Below the pieces are notes generated by a model. That model saw nothing but the letters and a program-made list of their open reading frames with translations. It had not been told where the DNA came from and did no database searches. Both the position numbers and the translations under genes were made by a program. A stretch of DNA of 64,000 nucleotides from NCBI RefSeq assembly GCF_900199455.1, contig NZ_FZQR01000021.1, positions 24,935 to 88,934 of the forward strand, read 5' to 3'. This document shows positions 58,386 to 64,000 of this stretch, in pieces (the first letter of the stretch is position 1; the number at the start of each line of letters is the position of its first letter). The DNA comes from Mesorhizobium carmichaelinearum. Its GTDB lineage: Bacteria; Pseudomonadota; Alphaproteobacteria; Rhizobiales; Rhizobiaceae.

Positions 58386-60056
58386 CTAGTTCCCCGCGCT
58401 CGCCATGCGCCGTCCCGAGATCGCCTTCTCCAGCCAGCCGATCTCCATCTCCGGGACCGACGACAGCAAAAGATCGGTGTAGGCGTCGAATGGCGGCGTC
58501 AGCACCTTGCTCTTCGAGCCGTATCGCACCACCTCGCCGCGATACATCACCGCGATTGAATCGGCGATCGACTTCACCGTCGCCAGATCGTGTGTGATGA
58601 AGAGATAGGCGACCTTCTCGTGCTGCTGCAGGTCGAGCAGCAGCTTGAGGATGCCGTTGGCCACCAGCGGATCGAGCGCCGAGGTCACCTCGTCGCAGAT
58701 GATCAGCTTCGGCTTGGCGGCGAGCGAGCGGGCGATGCAGACGCGCTGCTTCTGGCCGCCTGAAAGTTCCGCCGGATAGCGGTCGACAAAGCCCTTGCCC
58801 ATCTCGATCTCGTCGAGCAGTTCGGCGACACGCTTGTCGCGTTCCCTGCCGCGCATGCCGAAATAGAATTCGAGCGGCCGGCCGATGATGGTGCCGACGG
58901 TCTGGCGCGGGTTCATCGCCACGTCGGCCATCTGGTAGATCATCTGCAGCTGGCGCAGATCTTCCTTCGGCCGGTCGGCAAGCCGGTTGGCGAGCGGCCG
59001 CCCATCGAAGGTGACAGTGCCCTGCTCGGGCGGCAAAAGGCCGGTGATGGCGCGCGCCAGCGTCGACTTGCCGGAGCCGGATTCGCCCACCACTGCCAGC
59101 GTCTGGCCGGGGTAGATGTCGACCGAGACGTTCTTCAGCACCTTGACGTGGCCGCCGCCATAAGCGGCGGTGACGTTCTTCACCGACAGGAACGGTGTGG
59201 CGCCGGGGTTCTGCTCCTGATGCTCGATCTCATGCACCGAAACCAGCGCGTTGGTGTATTCCTGGCGCGGCTCCTTGATGATCTGGCGGGTACCGCCCCA
59301 TTCGACCAGCCTGCCATGGCGCAGCACCATGATCTCGTCGGAGACCTGGGCGACGACAGCGAGATCGTGGGTGATGTAGAGCGCGGCCACGTGGGTGTCG
59401 CGGATGGCGTCCTTGATCGCCGCCAGCACGTCGATCTGCGTCGTCACGTCGAGCGCCGTGGTCGGCTCGTCGAAGACGATCAGGTCCGGCTCCGAGCACA
59501 GCGCCATCGCCGTCATCACGCGCTGCAGCTGGCCGCCCGACACCTGGTGCGGGAAACGCTGGCCGATGGTTTCGGGATTGGGCAGGCTGAGCTTCTTGAA
59601 CAATGCCACGGCGCGCTTCTCGGCCTCGGCACGGGTCGCCGTGCCGTGCAGCAGCGTGGCTTCCACCACCTGGTCCATCAGCCGGTGCGCCGGGTTGAAG
59701 GCGGCCGCCGCCGATTGCGCGACATAGCAGACCTCGCGGCCGCGCAGCTTGCGGAAGCCTTCCTTGCCGCCCTTCATGATGTCGCGGCCATTGAGGATGA
59801 CTTCGCCGCCGGTGATCCGCACGCCGCCGCGGCCATAGCCCATGGACGACAGGCCGATGGTCGACTTGCCGGCGCCGGATTCGCCGATCAGGCCGAGCAC
59901 CTTGCCCTTTTCCAAGGTCAGCGAGACATCGTGGACAAGGGTGATCGTCTTCGGCGCTTCGCCGGGCGGATAGACCGTCGCCTCGATGCGCAGGTTGCGG
60001 ATGTCGAGGAGCAGGCCAGGCTTGGGTTGTCCGGGCTTCGCGTTGCTGTCAGCCAT
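58386..60056 (-). CDS. Double-domain ABC transporter ATP-binding protein (DppD–DppF fusion type)
   Basis: A 556-residue ATPase with two complete ABC cassettes. First: Walker A GLIGESGAGKST, signature VSGGQLQRV, Walker B LIVFDEPTTALD. Second: Walker A VVGESGSGKST, signature LSGGQKQRV, Walker B LIICDEVTSALD. Each is followed by the C-terminal oligopeptide-transporter extension. Start ATG overlaps the permease stop (TGATG). It powers uptake through the two permeases upstream. The DNA is GC-rich, unlike the amidase gene 61 bases away. Confidence 0.94.
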   Translation of the reverse strand: MADSNAKPGQPKPGLLLDIRNLRIEATVYPPGEAPKTITLVHDVSLTLEKGKVLGLIGESGAGKSTIGLSSMGYGRGGVRITGGEVILNGRDIMKGGKEGFRKLRGREVCYVAQSAAAAFNPAHRLMDQVVEATLLHGTATRAEAEKRAVALFKKLSLPNPETIGQRFPHQVSGGQLQRVMTAMALCSEPDLIVFDEPTTALDVTTQIDVLAAIKDAIRDTHVAALYITHDLAVVAQVSDEIMVLRHGRLVEWGGTRQIIKEPRQEYTNALVSVHEIEHQEQNPGATPFLSVKNVTAAYGGGHVKVLKNVSVDIYPGQTLAVVGESGSGKSTLARAITGLLPPEQGTVTFDGRPLANRLADRPKEDLRQLQMIYQMADVAMNPRQTVGTIIGRPLEFYFGMRGRERDKRVAELLDEIEMGKGFVDRYPAELSGGQKQRVCIARSLAAKPKLIICDEVTSALDPLVANGILKLLLDLQQHEKVAYLFITHDLATVKSIADSIAVMYRGEVVRYGSKSKVLTPPFDAYTDLLLSSVPEMEIGWLEKAISGRRMASAGN

Positions 60057-60919
60057 CACCCGCGTCCTCCCTTGAGGCTTGTCGTCCGGTTGAGCACCCA
60101 GTCCGCGACCAGATTGACCGAAATCGCCAACATGGCGATCGCCGCCGCCGGGATGAGTGCCGCGCCTATGCCGAAGACGATACCGTCCTTGTTTTCCTTG
60201 ACCATGCCGCCCCAGTCGGCGTCCGGCGGCTGTACGCCAAGGCCGAGGAAGGACAGCGTCGACAGGAACAGCACCGCATAGATAAAGCGCAGGCCAAGTT
60301 CCGAGACCAGCGGCGACAGCGCATTGGGCAGGATCTCGCGAAAGATGATCCAGCCACTGCCTTCACCGCGCAGTTTGGCGGCTTCGACATAATCCATGAC
60401 GTTGATGTCGACGGCCACCGCACGAGACAGCCGGTAGACGCGGGTCGAGTCGAGAACGCCCATCACCAGGATCAGCGTCACCAGATTGGTCGGCAGCACC
60501 GAGAGCACGACGAGCGCCATGATCAGGGTCGGGATCGACATCAGGAGATCGACGAGGCGCGACAACAGCGTGTCGAACCAGCCGCCGAACACCGCCGCCG
60601 AAAAGCCGAGTATCGCGCCGAGCGAGAACGACAGCGCGGTCGCCAGCACTGCGATGAACAAGGTGATGCGGGCGCCGTAGATCATGCGCGACAGCAGATC
60701 ACGGCCAAGATTGTCGGTGCCTAGCCAATGCGCCGCCGACATCGGCTCCCAGACGTCGCCAACGATCTCGGCGTTGTCGTGTGGAGAAATCCACGGTGCA
60801 AAGATCGCCGCCAGCACGAACAGGGCGGACAGCACCAGTCCGATCAGCGCGGATATGGGGATGCGTTTCAAACCGGTCAAGCTATCCTCATTTTGGGTGA
60901 CGAACGCGTGGGTTGGCAA
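60056..60919 (-). CDS. ABC transporter permease (DppC/OppC type)
   Basis: A 287-residue permease with about six helices. The N-terminal OppC-like helix and HWLGTDNLGRDLLSRMIYGA are typical, and the EAA loop is YVEAAKLRGEGSGWIIFREI with the LPNALSPL that follows. Last parts: STLSFLGLGVQPPDADWGG. It overlaps the upstream permease by 32 bases and the ATPase by one base, so all three are one operon. Confidence 0.93.
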   Translation of the reverse strand: MPTHAFVTQNEDSLTGLKRIPISALIGLVLSALFVLAAIFAPWISPHDNAEIVGDVWEPMSAAHWLGTDNLGRDLLSRMIYGARITLFIAVLATALSFSLGAILGFSAAVFGGWFDTLLSRLVDLLMSIPTLIMALVVLSVLPTNLVTLILVMGVLDSTRVYRLSRAVAVDINVMDYVEAAKLRGEGSGWIIFREILPNALSPLVSELGLRFIYAVLFLSTLSFLGLGVQPPDADWGGMVKENKDGIVFGIGAALIPAAAIAMLAISVNLVADWVLNRTTSLKGGRG

Positions 60920-61835
60920 TTATGGCTGTCACGTCGGCGACAATGTTCAGGGTGATGTAGACAGCGGCGAAGACGAGGCCGACTGCCTGCACGACCGGCA
61001 CGTCGCGCTTAGAGACGTTGTCGACCAGATACTGACCCATGCCGGGGTAGACGAAGATCACCTCGACGACGACAACGCCGACGATCAGATAGGCAAGGTT
61101 CAGCATCACAACATTGATGATCGGCGCGATGGCATTGGGGAAGGCGTGTTTGCGGATGACGTTGAAGGCAGAAAGGCCCTTGAGCTCTGCAGTCTCGATA
61201 TAAGCAGACTGCATGACATTGAGGATCGCTGCGCGTGTCATGCGCATCATGTGTGCGAGCACCACCAGCGTCAATGCGGTCGCCGGCAACACAATGGCTT
61301 CCAGTCGCTCCCCGAAGGGCATGCCATCATAGACAGTGGAAATACTTGGCAAGATTGGCCATTTCACACAGAAGAAGTACACGAGCGCGTAGCCAATGAA
61401 GAATTCCGGGAAGGAGGTCGAGGCGAGCGCCAGCCCGGAGATCAGCTTGTCGACCCAGCCATTGCGGTAGCGCACGGCGATCAGGCCGAGAATAACTGCC
61501 AACGGCACGGCCGCGATTGCCGCGCAGGCGGCGAGAAAGAGGGTGTTCCACAACCGCGCCTTGATCTGCGTTGCAATATCCTGGCCGCTGGACATTGCGG
61601 TCCCGAAGTTGCCGGTGAGGGCCCCGCCCAGCCAGCGGAAATATCTTACATATGCTGGCGCATTCAGCCCGAGCTGTTCTCTCAGGCTGGCAACAGTTTC
61701 CGGTGTCGCCGATTTGCCCAGGATAGCTTGTGCGACGTCACCCGGCAGAATCTGGGTGCCGGCAAAGATCAGGACAGATACAGCCAGCAAGAGTGCGATA
61801 CCTAGCGCAATGCGCAGGAATACGAGTTGTCTCAC
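60888..61835 (-). CDS. ABC transporter permease (DppB/OppB type)
   Basis: A 315-residue permease with six helices. The DppB start block LRIALGIALLLAVSVLIFAG with QILPGDVAQAILG and the EAA loop YIETAELKGLSAFNVIRKHA followed by FPNAIAPI are visible. The GTG at 61835 is the start since AAGGA lies nine bases upstream; the longer ATG frame is not family-like. First gene of the transporter operon. The binding-protein gene expected upstream is missing; IS66 sequence begins about 530 bases away. Confidence 0.92.
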   Translation of the reverse strand: MRQLVFLRIALGIALLLAVSVLIFAGTQILPGDVAQAILGKSATPETVASLREQLGLNAPAYVRYFRWLGGALTGNFGTAMSSGQDIATQIKARLWNTLFLAACAAIAAVPLAVILGLIAVRYRNGWVDKLISGLALASTSFPEFFIGYALVYFFCVKWPILPSISTVYDGMPFGERLEAIVLPATALTLVVLAHMMRMTRAAILNVMQSAYIETAELKGLSAFNVIRKHAFPNAIAPIINVVMLNLAYLIVGVVVVEVIFVYPGMGQYLVDNVSKRDVPVVQAVGLVFAAVYITLNIVADVTAIIANPRVRHPK

Positions 61836-62367
61836 CGTATGCGTCCTTCGATAAAAGATGCAGCCATAAAGACGGGCAAGCGGCGTCTTGCAGTGTCTGA
61901 ATGATAACCACCCAGGCACCGCACGGACTTTTTGAGGAACTGATCCTCCAACGGGAAACCGCGCTCTTGTTCAATCAAGGAGGCCTGAGTGGCACCGTGC
62001 GGACCGTGTGCATCGCGGACGCGATCAAGGATGCCTAACGCCGCTGGCATCTCCACGGGATGCGAGGTTGCAGACATTCTCGGTTCCGCGCAGACGACTG
62101 ATCGGCTTGCGAGTTGAACATCACTCATGCTGGCGACCTTGGATGTGAGAAGCCGAAATTCACGGCAAGCCGGAATCTGTTCAAGCTGCATTATCTCGGG
62201 CGCGATTGGCACGTTTGACAAATATGGACGCCAGCGATCCAGAAACGGCAGCTTTGGTTCCGCCAGACGCTGCTGCCAACGAAGCGGAGTCACCACCGCT
62301 AGCACCTCTCGGACACGTCAGACTGTAGCGCTCGCTTCAACTGTGGTGCGTTCACATGCGCCCGTTC
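61836..62367. other. Region between ABC operon and IS66, no assignable gene
   Basis: About 530 bases. A 157-codon minus-strand frame (61,832–62,305) runs through it and into the permease start, but shows no known motif and no clear ribosome site, so I do not call it. It may hold the remains of an upstream gene cut by the IS66 insertion. Confidence 0.45.
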
Positions 62368-62451
62368 GTAAGCGCCACGCCGCTCCCCTCGTGCGGCGCA
62401 TGAGGTGAATGTGCCAAGAATCCCCCCCGATCGCGAGAGACGGAGGGTCCA

Positions 62452-62883
62452 GTGGGAGCAGACGGCAAAATGGACGTCCATTTGGACGTCTCGACAATTG
62501 GCTACGCAGGCCGGGTCGAGGTTCTGGAAGGTCCGACGGGACGGCGGGTTCGCTCGGAGGCCGATAAATCCCGGATTGCGGCCGAGAGCCTGATGCCGGG
62601 GGTGCAGGTGGCGGCGGTTTCACGCAAGCACGGCGTGACCCGCTGGCAGGTCTATGATTGGCGGCGTCGTCTTCGTCAGGGACGACTGGCGCTGCCGGAA
62701 AGCATGGCGCCGATGTTCGCGCCGCTGATGGTGGACGAATCATCGGCGCCTCAGCCGACGATGAGGCCACCGCAATCGACGCCGGCGAAGGTGGAGATCG
62801 TGATCGACGACATGGTGATCCGAACGACGGTTGACCTCGATCACCTGCCGCAGGTGATCCGTGCGGTGCGGGCCTCGCGATGA
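62452..62883 (+). CDS. tnpA: IS66 accessory protein TnpA
   Basis: A 143-residue protein with a helix-turn-helix (VAAVSRKHGVTRWQVYDWRR, about residues 52–71), the mark of IS66 TnpA (transposase Orf1, IS3/IS911-type HTH). GTG start with GGAGG five bases upstream. Its stop overlaps the tnpB ATG (ATGA). TnpA is needed with TnpB and TnpC for transposition and probably binds the IS ends. Confidence 0.92.
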   Translation: MGADGKMDVHLDVSTIGYAGRVEVLEGPTGRRVRSEADKSRIAAESLMPGVQVAAVSRKHGVTRWQVYDWRRRLRQGRLALPESMAPMFAPLMVDESSAPQPTMRPPQSTPAKVEIVIDDMVIRTTVDLDHLPQVIRAVRASR

Positions 62884-63233
62884 TTGCACCGGGTGCCGAT
62901 CTGAAGATCTACATGGCGACCCGTCCGGTCGACTTCCGTCGCGGCCTGGACGGGCTGGCGGCGGCGGTGCAGGAGATGCTCGGCCTCGATCCTTACGTCG
63001 GCGCGGCCTTCGTCTTTCGGGCCAAAAGGGCTGACCGGATCAAGATTTTGGTGTGGGATGGCACTGGACTTGTGCTCGTTTACAAGCGGCTCGAGGGCTC
63101 GAAGTTCGTCTGGCCGCAGGTTCGTGACGGCGTGATGCGGATGTCGCCGGCGATGTTCGCAGCCCTGTTCGAAGGGCTGGATTGGCGACTGGTTCGCCCC
63201 GAGAGGGTGCGGCGCCCGCAGCTTGCCGGATGA
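62880..63233 (+). CDS. tnpB: IS66 accessory protein TnpB (IS66 Orf2)
   Basis: A 117-residue IS66 Orf2 protein with the invariant IYMATRPVDFRRGLDGLAA start and KILVWDGTGLVLVYKRLEGS. Standard length. Its biochemical role is unknown, but it is required for IS66 transposition in tested elements. It overlaps tnpA by four bases, so it is translationally coupled. This is not the RNA-guided TnpB of IS200/IS605. Confidence 0.95.
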   Translation: MIAPGADLKIYMATRPVDFRRGLDGLAAAVQEMLGLDPYVGAAFVFRAKRADRIKILVWDGTGLVLVYKRLEGSKFVWPQVRDGVMRMSPAMFAALFEGLDWRLVRPERVRRPQLAG

Positions 63234-63302
63234 GTGTGGCACAGTGACTCAGGCGTGTTGCCCCCGGTGGCGTTATCGGCGCTCATGTGCTTGATTTAGT
63301 GC

Positions 63303-64000
63303 ATGAATCTGATGGTTCTCCAGGAAGAGAACGAGCATTTGAAGGCGCTCCTCGCCGAGGCGCAAGCAGCTTTGGCTGAGTCCGAGGAGGCGCGCCGGCG
63401 CCTGGAGGTCATCGTCGGTCAACTGAACCACGAGAAGTTCGGCGCCAAGTCCGAAAAGCTGCATCCCGATCAATACCACCTGCCGCTCGAAGACGTGGCG
63501 ATCGCGCAGGGCGTGCTCGATGCCGCGCAGGAAAAGGCGCAGCGGATCATCCAGGGCCGTTCGGACGGCACCTCCGGTTCCCGCCGGCGTAACCGCGGCC
63601 ACTTGCCTGCCCATCTGCCGCGGGTGGAGCGGATCATCGAGCCCGAGAGCACGCTGTGCCCGTGCGGCTGCGGCGAGATGGCCAGGATCGGCGAGGACGT
63701 CAGTGAACGGCTGGACGTGGTTCCGGCACAGTTGCGCGTTCTGGTCACCCGCCGCCCGAAATACGCTTGCCGCCGCTGCTCGGGCGCGGTCGTGCAGGCG
63801 CATGCGCCCGAGCATGTGGTGCCTGGCGGCCTGCCGACCGAGGCGCTGATCGCCCAGGTCATCGTCGCCAAGTTCGGCGATCACTTGCCGTTCTACCGGC
63901 AGGCCGAGATCTACGCTCGCCAGGGCATCCAGTTGGATCGCGCGACACTGGGCAATTGGGCTGGCCGAGCCTGCTTCCATCTCAAGCCCGTCGCCAGTCA
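63303..64000 (+). CDS. tnpC: IS66 transposase TnpC (3' end cut by window)
   Basis: The first 232 residues of the DDE transposase. A leucine-zipper-like start (EENEHLKALLAEAQAALAES), the conserved KFGAKSEKLHPDQ, a zinc finger (CPCGCGEM … CRRCSG) and the beginning of the catalytic domain (IVAKFGDHLPFYRQAEIY) are visible. The frame is open to the end of the window; the DDE residues lie beyond it. Confidence 0.93.
   Translation, partial: MNLMVLQEENEHLKALLAEAQAALAESEEARRRLEVIVGQLNHEKFGAKSEKLHPDQYHLPLEDVAIAQGVLDAAQEKAQRIIQGRSDGTSGSRRRNRGHLPAHLPRVERIIEPESTLCPCGCGEMARIGEDVSERLDVVPAQLRVLVTRRPKYACRRCSGAVVQAHAPEHVVPGGLPTEALIAQVIVAKFGDHLPFYRQAEIYARQGIQLDRATLGNWAGRACFHLKPVAS

Larger units (their letters stand above)
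62368..64000 (+). mobile_element. IS66-family insertion sequence (left part, runs off window)
   Basis: The left end GTAAGCGCCACGCCGCTC at 62368 is typical of IS66 terminal repeats, which begin GTAAGCG. The gene order tnpA–tnpB–tnpC inside is the standard IS66 set. The right end and most of tnpC lie outside the window, so completeness cannot be judged. Confidence 0.88.

Noticed and set aside
61832..62305. 157-codon minus-strand frame between the permease and IS66
   Set aside because: It runs into the permease start, has no clear ribosome site and shows no motif; amino-acid composition looks like chance read-through.
62880..63233. tnpB read as an RNA-guided nuclease of the IS200/IS605 type
   Set aside because: Same name, different protein: this is the 117-residue IS66 Orf2 with no RuvC motifs.

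Overview
The window looks like chromosome from a Mesorhizobium-like alphaproteobacterium (Rhizobiales). It is GC-rich, has rhizobial gene clusters (def–fmt–truA–dapE–dapD, yidC–rnpA–rpmH, engB, argB), rhizobial-type intergenic palindromes, two fasciclin genes and an IS66 element. The genus is inferred from protein wording and gene order; no database search was run.

Bases 1–42,900 are mostly conserved chromosome. In order they hold: a cut-off transglutaminase-like gene, a CDF metal transporter, a GFA protein, a methyltransferase and rmuC; def, a FitAB/VapBC-type toxin–antitoxin pair, fmt, a GNAT and truA; dapE, panE, two DUF805 genes and dapD; a LOG-family protein and a HAD hydrolase separated by a large tandem/inverted repeat; a diguanylate cyclase, a Tat-tagged small protein with a GMC oxidoreductase, and MarR and TetR regulators; phhA with an Lrp regulator, a B12/radical-SAM enzyme, argB and an amidase; an ECF sigma/anti-sigma pair with fasciclin and msrB; two EmrAB-type efflux systems (one behind TetR, one behind a MarR gene that has lost its DNA-binding core); engB, a second fasciclin gene, yidC, rnpA, rpmH and an orphan histidine kinase.

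A tRNA-Arg(ACG) gene at 42,883 marks the edge of a genomic island of about 10.8 kb. The 3' part of the tRNA is repeated at 53,638, giving an att-like pair. The cargo is visibly more AT-rich and partly decayed, and no integrase is recognisable. It holds a tightly coupled three-gene operon (P-loop kinase, BpsA/DUF43-like polyamine-synthase-type enzyme, and a protein I cannot assign). Facing it tail to tail is a second operon (unknown protein, ImmA/IrrE-type metallopeptidase, PIN-like protein) with a divergent double AbrB/MraZ-like regulator. The rest of the island holds decayed tRNA-Leu and tRNA-Arg(CCG) pieces, a frameshifted membrane protein, a zinc-ribbon/recombinase-like protein, a frameshifted hipA remnant and a trypsin-like protease with a disrupted C-terminus. 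This island is the best candidate for an undescribed system.

Beyond the island are a GlxA-type regulator divergent from a Tat-exported peptide-type binding protein and an amidase. These converge with a dpp-like operon of two permeases and a double ATPase that has no binding-protein gene of its own in this window. Together they look like one uptake-and-hydrolysis module. The window ends inside an IS66-family element (tnpA, tnpB, truncated tnpC) lying upstream of the ABC operon.
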